Source of the DNA: 9FT-COMBO-48-23 sp964400675
GTDB lineage: Bacteria > Chloroflexota > Dehalococcoidia > GIF9 > UBA5629
Length of the DNA: 64,000 nt
NCBI GenBank assembly: GCA_964400675.1
Contig: CAYNVO010000007.1
Span: 62,001-126,000, forward strand
Direction of reading: 5' to 3'
Made by a program: the position numbers and the translations under genes
Shown here: positions 8,794-18,309 of the stretch, one piece after another
How positions within the stretch are numbered: position 1 is the stretch's first letter
How the letters are laid out: each line of letters opens with the position of its first letter
The notes under the pieces: model-generated
The model's input: only the letters and a program-made list of their open reading frames with translations
What the model was told of the DNA's origin: nothing
Database searches by the model: none

Positions 8794-9975
8794 TCAGCGA
8801 GTCATTGGTGGCCATGTCAACTCAGCAAATTTCTGTACGAACTGCTTGAGCTCGGTAACATCATGGCAGATTGACCGGAATCCGATTGTCTTTCCCTCGT
8901 TGTCTCGCAACAGGGAAACCGAGTTTTCTAAAAATATTTGCTCTTTGCCGTGTTTGATGCTGGCAAAATGATATGACTTAAGTGGCTCGCCTGTCCGGTA
9001 GACTTTATTCCAGGTCTTATATATGTCGTCTACATTCTCTTCTGGTACGTATGAGCGGAAATTCATTCCGATTAGCTCTTCTTTAGCGTATCCGAATTGG
9101 CGACAAATTGAGCTATTGGCGAAGGTAAAATTACCAGCCAGGTCTACCTCATAGTAGCCTTCTTCTATCTCATCCAGCAGAGTTCGGTATCTCTCTTCAG
9201 CCCATTTTATGGTTTGCTCAGTCCGCCTGCGCTCAGTAATATTGTGGCCAATACCGCGGAACCCGATAATCTGTCCTCGTGCATTTCTCAGCGGAGAAGC
9301 CGAGGTCTCGGCAATCAAAGTGGTGCCATCCTTGTGGACTACCTCATAATTAAGTTTTTTAATCGTCCTTCCTGTGCGAAAGACCTCATTAAAAGCCCTG
9401 AACACGGCTTCAGCGTCTTTTTCGGTGACACGGTATCGAAAATTAATTCCCAGCAGCTCTTCTGCGGAATATCCTAAGACCATGCAGAGCGCATCATTAA
9501 CTACAGTGAAATTGCCGTATATGTCTACCTCGAAATAAGCATCCTGTATTTCCTTAAGGATAGTATGGCATCTCTGCTGTGATTCTATTATGGTTTCTTC
9601 CAGCCGCTCGCGTTCTATGATATCAACGGGGTTTCCTGTAGCAGCTTGATTGCCTCTTAATTCAATTGAGGTAGCATTTTCCGAACCCCAAATGACCTTG
9701 CCGTTTTTCTTGCCGTTCGTTTTTATGTCTATAGGGCTGTTTGCAGAGGGTACTGGGCGGCACCCCCCATTTCCTGTTGCGCTCTTCTCTATTGACTCTT
9801 TACTCTCGACATGTACAAGGTCGGGAGAGTACGTATTCGGCAATTCCCATTCCGTCTGGCTTTCTAGCTCAGGGGGTGGCGATTTGGTGCGTTTGGATTT
9901 TCCATTCGGAACTATGTAGATATCTGTTCCGCCGCAATGTATTGAAATTTTGGCCTCTTCTGCCGAGTCATCCAT
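8794..9975 (-). CDS. Double-PAS-domain protein without an output domain
   Basis: 393 residues. The first 120 or so are polar and low in conservation. Two PAS/PAC units follow: about 135-255 (AYFEVDIYGNFTVVNDALC to GFRGIGHNITERR) and 262-385 (YYEVDLAGNFTFANSSIC to GFRSICHDVTELK). No kinase, GGDEF, EAL or HTH domain follows; the protein ends soon after the second PAC. It may act as a sensor that passes its state to a partner by PAS-PAS contact, or be a truncated receptor. Divergent from the NurA operon. Confidence 0.85.
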   Translation of the reverse strand: MDDSAEEAKISIHCGGTDIYIVPNGKSKRTKSPPPELESQTEWELPNTYSPDLVHVESKESIEKSATGNGGCRPVPSANSPIDIKTNGKKNGKVIWGSENATSIELRGNQAATGNPVDIIERERLEETIIESQQRCHTILKEIQDAYFEVDIYGNFTVVNDALCMVLGYSAEELLGINFRYRVTEKDAEAVFRAFNEVFRTGRTIKKLNYEVVHKDGTTLIAETSASPLRNARGQIIGFRGIGHNITERRRTEQTIKWAEERYRTLLDEIEEGYYEVDLAGNFTFANSSICRQFGYAKEELIGMNFRSYVPEENVDDIYKTWNKVYRTGEPLKSYHFASIKHGKEQIFLENSVSLLRDNEGKTIGFRSICHDVTELKQFVQKFAELTWPPMTR

Positions 9976-10140
9976 TTTGGTTTGTTTTATCCGCCTTTCA
10001 AATCAGGTTAGTTTAATCCCACGTCTGTTGGATAATTTACCATCGAACTCAGGTAGGTCTAATATACTACCGCATAGGACTATTGTAAATAGCCCAAAGG
10101 TAACTTTACATATAGTAAGAAAGTAATAGGTGTTGATACA

Positions 10141-11409
10141 ATGGGGCTTGAGTCGTTGTTTGGGGTGGGGGCTCGTGATATACTTGGGCAATCAAGGAGA
10201 GAAATGTCGCTGGACCTGGCTAGTTTAGTCGGCCAGATTGTAGATTTGGCAGCTAGTTTGAAAACACGGGAGAGGGAGAGAGCAGTTAGGCTTGATTTTG
10301 CTCTAAACATCCTCAAATCTTCATCTGCCGCTTTTGATAGACTAAGGCATAAAGTTGATGCCAGCAAGACTACCTGGCTGGTGGCTGGACTTAAGGAAAA
10401 GATGGACCTGCGGCAGGCAGCACCATCATGCCCTGATGATTTCATCATTCTGGCCAGTGATGGCTCTCATATAGATGTTGACCGCCATCAGTCAGCTCGT
10501 TGCTTTTTGATTAATATTGGTGTGGCTCAGCTTCAGTATGGTCGAAATCCCGATGCCCGGCTTTTAAGCTTCCCCACCCTTTATTTCAAAGATGATGAGG
10601 TGGTTATTGTTTCTCCTGATGATGGTCAACGGATTCCGATAAAAGAGCAGCTTCTTGGGGTGAAGCGCAGTGTTGAGGAATGCCGCATACTTGCGGAGCG
10701 AGCGATTGAACTGAAGGCAGATTTGCCTCTTGTGGCGTTGCTCGATGGCTCCCTTATCTTTTGGGGTTTAATTGGACAGACCTATGATGAATTTGTCATC
10801 CGTGAGCTTCTGGTGGAGGGCTTTTTGAAACATCTTAATACGATGAAGGAGCTTAGCCTGGACAGGCAGTTGGCGGTGGCAAGCTATATTAGCTTTCCCC
10901 AGAGCACGGATGTGGTCAATGTGCTCAGGCTGGCTGTTTGTCCTTATGAGACGGTGGATTGCGACCGTAATTGCCGCGGTAAATTTGAGGGGAGGGAGTG
11001 TGATGTTGTTGGAGGCTTGCTTGACCGTGACCTTTTTGCCCGGCTGCTGGCTCCGGGAGAGCGTTCAGCCATATTTAGTAGCAGGTCTTCCGTTGTGATG
11101 AAGTATTATGGGGCGCAGGAGGTCGACTTTTTCTATATCAGGCTCGATGGGGAGGTAGCACGTGTGGAAATTCCTCTCTGGGTGGCGGAAGACGAGAAGT
11201 TAGTGGAGTTGGTTCATACTACGATCTCAGACCAGTGCCGGCTGGGGTTAGGTTATCCGGTTGCCTTAAGCGAAGCTCATGAGCAGGCAGTGGTGACCGG
11301 TGCTGACCGAGAGCAGTTCTGGGGGTTGGTGGAGCAGGTTCTGGCAGATGATAGAATGATTTTGGAAAGTTCAGCTAAGCGTCAGAGTAAGAGAGCGAGA
11401 TGGATTTAG
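10141..11409 (+). CDS. NurA-domain nuclease
   Basis: 422 residues. The NurA nuclease core shows the metal-binding motif FIILASDGSHIDVD (Asp107, Asp112) and a second acidic motif LVALLDGSLIFW (Asp202). In archaea NurA is a 5'-3' nuclease that works with the HerA hexameric translocase in DNA end resection. Here a HerA-type ATPase lies two genes downstream in the same operon, which supports the same pairing. The ATG at 10141 is preceded by a weak AGGTG. Four cysteines between about residues 262 and 284 (CPYETVDCDRNCRGKF, GRECD) could hold a metal. Confidence 0.85.
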   Translation: MGLESLFGVGARDILGQSRREMSLDLASLVGQIVDLAASLKTRERERAVRLDFALNILKSSSAAFDRLRHKVDASKTTWLVAGLKEKMDLRQAAPSCPDDFIILASDGSHIDVDRHQSARCFLINIGVAQLQYGRNPDARLLSFPTLYFKDDEVVIVSPDDGQRIPIKEQLLGVKRSVEECRILAERAIELKADLPLVALLDGSLIFWGLIGQTYDEFVIRELLVEGFLKHLNTMKELSLDRQLAVASYISFPQSTDVVNVLRLAVCPYETVDCDRNCRGKFEGRECDVVGGLLDRDLFARLLAPGERSAIFSSRSSVVMKYYGAQEVDFFYIRLDGEVARVEIPLWVAEDEKLVELVHTTISDQCRLGLGYPVALSEAHEQAVVTGADREQFWGLVEQVLADDRMILESSAKRQSKRARWI

Positions 11410-11442
11410 AGGAAGTAAGAAATTAAAGAAAAAAAATTAAAA

Positions 11443-12033
11443 ATGGATACGGGAAATAAGGTAGCCGAGGTTATTGAGGCGAGCAGTGCTGAGTTCACCG
11501 CCCAGTGTTATAAGCTCGACCAATCACCGCCTTTAGGCAGTCTGGTAAAAACGCAGGATAGTCTTGGTGAAATCTATGGTGTTATCTATAATGCTGAGAC
11601 TCATAGTCTTGACCCAGGGCGGCGTGTAATAGCGCGGGGTGAAAACTTGGAGTCAGAGGAGGATATCTTCAGGGCTAATCCTCATCTGGCAAGGCTTTTA
11701 AGCACGGATTTCAAGGTCATGGTAGTCGGGCATGTCCAGGGCAAGAGCTTATACCATTATCTGCCACCAAAACCGGTGTCGATTCATAGCTTTGTCTATA
11801 CCTGCTCGCTCGAGGAGGTCAGGACATTTACTCGGTCATTGGATTTTCTCAGCTTGCTTGTAGATGTCAGGTTACCTATACCGGTAGACGAGGTTACTGC
11901 TGCCTGCATACGCTATGCCAGCCAGGCTCATTCTGACTCTCAGGCTTTTCTGGTCAAAGCAGGCAAAGAGCTAGCCTTTTTGCTAAGCAGCGATACTAGA
12001 AGATTGAACTCATTGCTAAAGAGGCTTAAGTGA
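11443..12033 (+). CDS. Small HAS-barrel-like protein between NurA and HerA
   Basis: 196 residues, no signal peptide or membrane span. The N-terminal 100 residues (AQCYKLDQSPPLGSLVKT, GEIYGVIYNAETHSLDPGRR) look like a HAS-barrel, the beta-barrel shared by HerA N-termini and ATP-synthase subunits. The C-terminal half is helical. The assignment is by eye and moderate. Its stop TGA overlaps the start of the HerA gene, so the two are translationally coupled and probably act together, perhaps as an adaptor of the HerA hexamer. An A-rich stretch precedes the ATG and no good ribosome-binding site is visible. Confidence 0.65.
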   Translation: MDTGNKVAEVIEASSAEFTAQCYKLDQSPPLGSLVKTQDSLGEIYGVIYNAETHSLDPGRRVIARGENLESEEDIFRANPHLARLLSTDFKVMVVGHVQGKSLYHYLPPKPVSIHSFVYTCSLEEVRTFTRSLDFLSLLVDVRLPIPVDEVTAACIRYASQAHSDSQAFLVKAGKELAFLLSSDTRRLNSLLKRLK

Positions 12034-13667
12034 TGAAAGGCCAAGATTCTGAGGAGCGGAATAGTTTAGGCATTGTGATTTCCGGTTCTCTAACGCGGGG
12101 CGTGGAGGTGAAGCTTGATGTTTCAGTTTCTGTGGAGGACATGGTGGTGGGTCGTTACGTGGCTATTGAAGGGGAAAAGCACCGTTTCTTTGGCATGATT
12201 ACCGATGTCAGTCTGGAGACTGTTGACCCCAGGGCAATGATAACGCCGCCTGATATCTCTGACCCTTTTATTGCGCAAGTAATTACCGGCACCACTACTT
12301 ATGGAAAACTTCGGGTTTTGCCAATGCTGACAATCGGTGGTGATGCTGCTAGCATACTTGAGGGACCCCAACCGGCGAAGACGGTGCCGGTGCATTTCTC
12401 TGGCGTAAAGCTAGCTTCTCAGCGCGATGTTGAGATGGTTTTTGGTGCTGAGGATGAAAGGCGGTTTTATGTCGGCACACCGTTGGATATGGAAACCAAA
12501 GTCTGCCTAAATGTATCCGAATTTGTTAAGCGTTCCAATGGAGTTTTTGGCAAGAGTGGTACAGGTAAAACCTTTCTTACCCGTTTGCTGCTTGTCGGCA
12601 TGTTGCAGAAAGGGGTGGCGGCCAGTCTGGTCTTTGATATGCACAGTGAATACGGTTGGGAGGGAAAGACCGAGAAAGGTTACAAAGTGAAGGGATTGAA
12701 GCAGCTCTTTCCATCTAAAGTGGCAATTTTTACATTAGATGAGGAGAGTTCTCGACGGAGAAAGGTGAGCACCGATGTTGTGGTTAAGATAGGCTATGAT
12801 GAGATTGAGCCCGAAGACATTGAGTTACTCCGGCAGACGTTGAATCTCACCGAAGCTTCTATTCAAGCGGTGTATCAACTGGCGCGCGAGTTTGGTGATA
12901 GGAAGTGGCTGGAGACTGTACTGAATCTGAATGATGATGATAGCAAGCAATTAATTTCCAGGCTTAATATTCATGATAGTACATATCGTAATTTGCGGCG
13001 TGGGCTGGAGAACTTAAAACGTTTTTCTTTCTTAGTATCTCGTGCACCTGACAATTCGGTTCGGCGCATCTTAGAATACCTGGACCGCGGGATAAATGTA
13101 ATACTTGAGTTCGGTAGGTTTGATGACTTTACCGCCTATATTTTGGTGGCTAATTTGCTGAGTCGGCGAATTTACGCTAAATATCGAGAGAACGCAGAGC
13201 GGGAGATGGGTGGTGAGGTATCGCCGGCTCATCAGCTGGTTATCACTATCGAAGAAGCACATCGTTTTCTTAATCCTGAGGTTTCAGCTCGAACCATCTT
13301 CGGCAGAATAGCTCGAGAAATGAGGAAATATAACGTTACTTTGCTGGTTATTGACCAGCGTCCCAGTGGTATAGACGGCGAGGTCATGTCGCAATTGGGG
13401 ACGAAGATAACCTGTCTACTGGATGATGAGAGGGATATCGATAGCGTGCTTACAGGTACAGCGGGCAAAAGTGACCTGAAGTCGGTGTTATCCAAGCTTG
13501 AGACGAAGCAGCAGGCGCTTATCTTTGGTCACGCTGTGCCTATGCCGGTAGTGATTAAGACTCGAGAATACGGTACGGCTGAGTCTTATAAGGAGCTTGG
13601 TTTTCTTGAAGCTGCCGAACTGAAAAAGAAGACGGAAAAAGACATAGAGGATCTGTGGACCTCTTAG
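12033..13667 (+). CDS. HerA-like hexameric DNA translocase ATPase
   Basis: 544 residues from ATG 12033; a GTG at 12030 is the alternative. The N-terminal HAS-barrel is at about 12-70, the Walker A VFGKSGTGKTFL has its Lys near 179, and the Walker B-like VITIEEAHRF lies near 405. An arginine-finger-rich end (DQRPSGIDGEVMSQLGTKI) is typical of HerA/DUF87. These proteins form hexameric rings that drive DNA through associated NurA nuclease. The upstream stop overlaps the start (TGATG). The order nurA, HAS-barrel gene, herA indicates one complex for DNA-end processing or, as for some bacterial HerA systems, defence. Confidence 0.9.
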   Translation: MKGQDSEERNSLGIVISGSLTRGVEVKLDVSVSVEDMVVGRYVAIEGEKHRFFGMITDVSLETVDPRAMITPPDISDPFIAQVITGTTTYGKLRVLPMLTIGGDAASILEGPQPAKTVPVHFSGVKLASQRDVEMVFGAEDERRFYVGTPLDMETKVCLNVSEFVKRSNGVFGKSGTGKTFLTRLLLVGMLQKGVAASLVFDMHSEYGWEGKTEKGYKVKGLKQLFPSKVAIFTLDEESSRRRKVSTDVVVKIGYDEIEPEDIELLRQTLNLTEASIQAVYQLAREFGDRKWLETVLNLNDDDSKQLISRLNIHDSTYRNLRRGLENLKRFSFLVSRAPDNSVRRILEYLDRGINVILEFGRFDDFTAYILVANLLSRRIYAKYRENAEREMGGEVSPAHQLVITIEEAHRFLNPEVSARTIFGRIAREMRKYNVTLLVIDQRPSGIDGEVMSQLGTKITCLLDDERDIDSVLTGTAGKSDLKSVLSKLETKQQALIFGHAVPMPVVIKTREYGTAESYKELGFLEAAELKKKTEKDIEDLWTS

Positions 13668-13672
13668 TCTGT

Positions 13673-15265
13673 CTATTCTTCTATGTAGACTTCGCTTAAG
13701 GTGGGGATACCCTGAGCGTCTAGTTTATAGTTCTTGACATAAGGTTTGATTAGAAGGTAGGTCTTATCGAACCAAAGGGGCAGGCAAGCTGCTTCATCTA
13801 TCAGTATTTGTTCGGCTCGCTGATACAGGGTAAATCTTGTGGTTTCATCAGGTTCCACGCCTGCCTGGTCGAGCAGGGCATCTACCTCTGGGTTGCTGTA
13901 GTTGCCGGTGTTGTATTCGGCGCCGGTGTGGAACAGTATATCAAGGAAGTTCTGGGGGTCTGGATAGTCAGCAATCCAGCCGCTGGCAAACATCTCATCA
14001 GCCTCCTCTTTTAAGAAGTATGAGAATGTCTCTGGCTCAAGCTGTCTTACGCTTACTTCCACGCCAAGGTTTTCTCGCCAGTCTTGGATTATGGCTCCCA
14101 AATATTCCGGTATATTGCCTCCCCAGCCGGAGGTGGTAAGCGTAATGGGTGGTAGGTTGGAAGCGCTGCCATATTTTGAGCTGGCGATGAGGCTTTTTGC
14201 CTTAGCTACATCATAGTTTAGCCCATTCAGATTTTCGTTATAGCCTGGCATGTCCAGCGGCAGAATGCCATCGGCTTTGGTCGCCATTCCTTTGAAGGTC
14301 AGTCTTATAATCTTCTCTTTGTTTACTGCGTGGCAAAAAGCCTGGCGAATGTTGGCATCATCAAATGGTGGCTTCTGGGTATTGAAGCCTATGTAGAAAA
14401 GGCTCAATTCGGGAAACACATGCAGTTCATTAGAGAAGGGGCTATGTTCATCTGCCGCTCTATCTATGTAATATTGATTGACCTCTGCCACATCGATTTC
14501 GCCCAATTCATACATCGCCATAGGCAAACCGGCCAGAAGATGATAGGCTACTCCTTTGATAGTTGGGAGCCGACCGTAATAAAGCTCATTTGGCTCCAGT
14601 ATTAATATCTCATCTTTTTCCCATTCCTTAAGCTTGAAGGGGCCTGTCCCGTTTGGCTTTAGCCACCAATTTTTACCGGATTCTACATTGGCTTTATCCA
14701 CAGCGAAGGCAGTAGGATAAGTCATCTTTGCCAGAAAATAAGCCTTAGGAGCGTCGATAGTCACCTTTAGAGTGTAATCGTCAATGACCTCGACACCGCT
14801 GATTTTTGTGGCTTTGCCTTCCAGTACATCTTTCACACCAACGATATCGCCTAGATAAGTGGCTGCTGCCTGTGAGCCAGTCACAGGATGGCAGGCTCTT
14901 TCCCATGAGTATTTGAAGTCCTGGGCGGTAACCTCTTTGCCATCGTGAAATTTCACCCCTTTGCGCAATTGGAAAGTGTAAGTCTTGCCATCACTGCTCT
15001 TTTGCCAGCTTTCGGCTATGTCAGGCATTGGCTTTGCATCATCACCAAGACGGACCAGGCCGCTGAATATTTGCAGGACGTAGGTGTGTGAATTTATCTC
15101 ACTCGAAATTGCCGGGTCAAGGGTTATGGGTCCAGAGTCCCACAGGTTGATAACCCCCTTTTCTCGGGCGGGTGTTTCCTTTGGTGGACAGTTGATGACG
15201 AAAGGCAAGGCAATTAGAGCACAAAGAAGAGCACCCAGTAATGTGAATTGCCAGGCTTTTTTCAT
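13673..15265 (-). CDS. Extracellular solute-binding protein, peptide/nickel type (SBP_bac_5)
   Basis: 530 residues. A hydrophobic N-terminal segment ends at FVINC (Cys26), a poor lipobox because Asn precedes the Cys, so lipidation is uncertain. The body has the oligopeptide-binding pattern: VINLWDSGPITLDPAISSE, VQ-like KGVKFHDGKEVTAQDFKYSWER and GWIADYPDPQNFLDILFH. Such proteins deliver peptides, or in some branches nickel, to a Dpp/Opp ABC transporter. No permease or ATPase gene is next to it; it is the last gene of the nfi-prfB-peptidase-radC run, 13 bp after radC. Confidence 0.88.
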   Translation of the reverse strand: MKKAWQFTLLGALLCALIALPFVINCPPKETPAREKGVINLWDSGPITLDPAISSEINSHTYVLQIFSGLVRLGDDAKPMPDIAESWQKSSDGKTYTFQLRKGVKFHDGKEVTAQDFKYSWERACHPVTGSQAAATYLGDIVGVKDVLEGKATKISGVEVIDDYTLKVTIDAPKAYFLAKMTYPTAFAVDKANVESGKNWWLKPNGTGPFKLKEWEKDEILILEPNELYYGRLPTIKGVAYHLLAGLPMAMYELGEIDVAEVNQYYIDRAADEHSPFSNELHVFPELSLFYIGFNTQKPPFDDANIRQAFCHAVNKEKIIRLTFKGMATKADGILPLDMPGYNENLNGLNYDVAKAKSLIASSKYGSASNLPPITLTTSGWGGNIPEYLGAIIQDWRENLGVEVSVRQLEPETFSYFLKEEADEMFASGWIADYPDPQNFLDILFHTGAEYNTGNYSNPEVDALLDQAGVEPDETTRFTLYQRAEQILIDEAACLPLWFDKTYLLIKPYVKNYKLDAQGIPTLSEVYIEE

Positions 15266-15278
15266 TTGTTTATAGGCC

Positions 15279-15968
15279 TCAAAATAAATTTTTCGCTTTC
15301 ATGCTCAGATGATCTCTGTCGCAGATAATTATATGGTCGAGGACTTCTATGCCTATTATTTCACCGGCTTCTACCAGTCGCTTGGTTAGCTTGATGTCAT
15401 CTTCCGAGGGTGTAGGGTCGCCGGAAGGGTGATTGTGCATGAAGATGACAGACGCAGCACACGAAGAGATGGCTTCTTTGAATACCTCACGTGGATGTGC
15501 CAGACTGCAGTCAAGGCTGCCGATAGAAATTTTATGGGTGTTTATCAGATGATTTCTGGTGTCCAGGCAGAGTACCAGGAAGTGCTCTTTTCTCTTGCCC
15601 TTTAGCTGGCTTCTGGTTGCTTTTATGGCATCTTCTGGAGATTTAACCGTGATTTTCGGACCTTCGGTGGAGGGGTCTTCCAGCCGTTTGCTCAACTCAA
15701 ATGCGGCTTTTATCTGAGCAGCTTTGGCCGGACCGATACCTTTTATCTGGGTCAGCTCTTCCACAGAAGCAGAGGCGAGATTCTTAAGGTTGCCAAATTT
15801 GCTCAGCAATTTCTGCGCGGTGATAATTACCGATTCTCCTTTGATGCCTCGTCCGAGAATCAAGGCTAGAATTTCCTGGCTGGATAGAGCTTCGCTGCCC
15901 AATTTTGAAAGTCTCTCCCGAGGTCGTTCGGAAAGAGGTAGGTCGTGAACGGTAAAAGAGTTGTTCAA
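15279..15968 (-). CDS. radC: RadC family JAMM-domain protein
   Basis: 229 residues. A helix-hairpin-helix (IKGIGPAKAAQIKAAF, about 75-90) is followed by the MPN/JAMM domain with HNHPSGDPTPSEDD (His178, His180, Ser188, Asp191), a complete zinc site. The family was once linked to DNA repair, but its reaction is still not settled. The gene starts one base before the end of the upstream peptidase gene, so they share a transcript. Confidence 0.92.
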   Translation of the reverse strand: MNNSFTVHDLPLSERPRERLSKLGSEALSSQEILALILGRGIKGESVIITAQKLLSKFGNLKNLASASVEELTQIKGIGPAKAAQIKAAFELSKRLEDPSTEGPKITVKSPEDAIKATRSQLKGKRKEHFLVLCLDTRNHLINTHKISIGSLDCSLAHPREVFKEAISSCAASVIFMHNHPSGDPTPSEDDIKLTKRLVEAGEIIGIEVLDHIIICDRDHLSMKAKNLF

Positions 15969-17177
15969 TCAGGGCACTCCTAATAATATAGTTGCCGCTA
16001 CTTGCCTGTTCAGCACCTCTTCCCGAAGTAGCTTTTCTTGACTAGTCTCCTGCATGGAGACGTGCTGGGATCTGGGCTGAGATTGCGTTTGGCTAGTTAT
16101 ATGCTTTCGCCATAATATATCAAGTCCATCCTGGTCGAAACCGTAAACTTCATTCATGGCGTCATTGCAAGAATTGCCTTCTTTTAATAAGCTTAGCAGA
16201 TTAAGCATTTTATCTTTGCCGTAGTTCTGGATGAGGAACTCGACCAGGCTTTGGCTCTGTGCATATGAGATGTAGGCATCTTCGGGTTTGGCTGAAAACG
16301 GGCTGGATAGGCTGCGTACCGAGATGAGTTTATGTTCAGATATCGCCTTTTTGAGCCATGACTCGAGATAAGGGTCTGGTTTGCCTTCGGCATGCATTGC
16401 TAGGCCTTCATCCAGCCAAGTGGGTAGGACAATAGCTCCGTAGGGACTGAAGGTCATCTGATGAATTACCATGTGACCCAACTCATGAGCTACCGCCCTC
16501 TTTCCCCAACTCAGTTCATTTACGGGGACACCAATGGCGATAAGACCGTATTCAGTAAAAGCAACACCACCTGTCCATTCTTGCGGGAAAATCATGGCAC
16601 CTTGGAGGTCTTTGGCACTGGCATAAATGTATAAGCTTATGGGCTTCTCAAGATAAACACCAGTATCTTCGGCCAGCCTTTCCAGTGCCTGTTGACACGC
16701 AGCCATCAGCTCTTCAGCGAAGGACTGACTGCCTTTGTACCAGAAGAGGTCAATTTGTCCCATGGTTAACTTTTGCCAGGAGTAGCGCAGGTCTTCAAAG
16801 CGAATTAATTCAGGGGAAGTTATCAGCTTATTCCCTTTTGCGTCCTCGATTGTCCACCAGTATTTGACTGTGGTTCCGGCTGGCAGAGTGGCTTTTCTCA
16901 TATCCCATAGCCATTCTGTTTCCACTTTTGGCGATGGGGTGAAGTCAGGCCAGGCTTCACTGGTGACCTGGGCGTAGTTCATTCTCTCAACTTGATAATG
17001 GAGACGTAATTTAGTGATATCGCTCTGGCTTGCGGCTTTTATCTTGAAGACCAAGGCGGAGGGGAAATATACCTCAGCAGTGCTGTCTACCAGGGATATT
17101 CCCTCCTGTGCGTGAATAATAGATGGTAGAACGAACAGGAGAGTAACCAGGATTATCGGGATGAGCCATTTATTCAT
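15969..17177 (-). CDS. Secreted zinc metallopeptidase, peptidase MA-like family
   Basis: 402 residues. The signal peptide (residues 1-23) ends with IIHA. A beta-rich region follows, then the gluzincin motif HELGH (231-235) and the third ligand region WLDEGLAMHAEG near 260. The protein is expected outside the membrane as a peptidase; the substrate is unknown. The ATG overlaps the prfB stop by ATGA, so translation is coupled to release factor 2 synthesis, an unusual partner for an exported protease. Confidence 0.85.
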   Translation of the reverse strand: MNKWLIPIILVTLLFVLPSIIHAQEGISLVDSTAEVYFPSALVFKIKAASQSDITKLRLHYQVERMNYAQVTSEAWPDFTPSPKVETEWLWDMRKATLPAGTTVKYWWTIEDAKGNKLITSPELIRFEDLRYSWQKLTMGQIDLFWYKGSQSFAEELMAACQQALERLAEDTGVYLEKPISLYIYASAKDLQGAMIFPQEWTGGVAFTEYGLIAIGVPVNELSWGKRAVAHELGHMVIHQMTFSPYGAIVLPTWLDEGLAMHAEGKPDPYLESWLKKAISEHKLISVRSLSSPFSAKPEDAYISYAQSQSLVEFLIQNYGKDKMLNLLSLLKEGNSCNDAMNEVYGFDQDGLDILWRKHITSQTQSQPRSQHVSMQETSQEKLLREEVLNRQVAATILLGVP

Positions 17178-18278
17178 TTGCCCACTCCCAGTTTATGACG
17201 GAGATAGATGTTGATAAAATCATCTATATCTCCATCCAGGACAGCGTTTGCATTACTGGTTTCATAATCAGTTCGGTGATCTTTGACCATTCTGTAGGGA
17301 TGAAGAACATAGCTTCGAATCTGGTTACCCCAACCAGCTTCGATTCGTTCACCTTTAAGTTTGGCTTTCTCTCTTTCCTTTTCGGCACGATTAAGTTCAA
17401 GAAGGCGAGCGTAAAGCACCTTGAGGGCGCTCTCTTTGTTCTGGCGCTGGGAACGTTGGCTTTGACAACTCACTATTAGACCTGTGGGAAGATGAGTTAT
17501 TCTAACAGCACTGCTTGTTTTTTGCATGTGTTGTCCGCCGGGTCCGCTTGACTTGAAAGTATCTATTTTCAAATCCTCAGGATTTACTTTGATATCTATC
17601 TCCTCTTCAGCTTCAGGAAGGACTTCGACCAGGACGAACGAAGTATGACGGGCGTGGTCGGCGTCGAATGGGGACAGGCGAACTAAACGGTGGACGCCGT
17701 GCTCTGATTTTAAATAGCCATAAGCATAATCTCCTCTAATTTCCACAGTAGCATTCTTTATACCGGCTTCGTCACCAACGGAGGTATCTAGTATTTCGGC
17801 TTTGTATTTGCGCCTTTCTGCCCAGCGCAGGTACATCCTCAACAGCATTTCTGCCCAGTCCTGGGACTCAGTGCCGCCGGCACCAGCATGTATAGTCAAT
17901 ATGGCATTCCTGTTGTCATATTCGTCGCTCAAAATCAATTGAGTTTCCAAATCGTCGAGTTGAGAGGTTATTTCCTCTATATCCCGCCGGATTTCTTCCT
18001 GAAGAGACTGGTCATTTTCTTCTATGGCCAGTGTTGTCATGTCAAGGAGTTCAGTAGCTCTCTTCTCTAGTTGTCGCCAGGTATGGACTAAATTTTTAGC
18101 CGCTCCCAATTGGCGCATGGTGGATTGCGCTTTGGTCGGGTCCAGCCAGAAGTCTGGCTGAGCGGTTTTAGCCTCTAGCTTGGCGATTTCCTTTTCCTTC
18201 TTTGGAATGTCAAAGGCGCACCATTATATCTGAGATTCGGTGGTTTAGAGCTTCCAGTTTATCCTTCTCTTCTTGCAT
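17174..18278 (-). CDS. prfB: Peptide chain release factor 2, expressed by programmed +1 frameshift
   Basis: The gene starts at ATG 18278 and reads 22 codons to an in-frame TGA at 18210-18212. It continues in the +1 frame (RL-D-IPKKEKEIAKLE) to the stop at 17174, giving about 367 residues, the normal RF2 length. The RF2 anticodon-mimic SPF (RLVRLSPFDADHARH) and the catalytic GGQ (SGPGGQHMQKTSS) are both present. RF2 terminates translation at UGA and UAA. A simple ORF call from 18118 would lose about 50 N-terminal residues. RF2 also competes with selenocysteine insertion at the three recoded UGAs in this window. Confidence 0.93.
18209..18215 (-). promoter_or_regulatory. prfB +1 frameshift site CTTTGAC
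   Basis: On the minus strand the codons read GTG CGC CTT TGA C. CTT TGA C is the classic RF2 slippery site: when RF2 is scarce the ribosome slips from CUU to UUU and continues with GAC. A short Shine-Dalgarno-like GGUG lies just upstream, weaker than the AGGGGG of E. coli. This is autoregulation by RF2 level. Confidence 0.92.
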
Positions 18279-18309
18279 TACTCACAACTCCTATTCTGCT
18301 GTAGATTGA

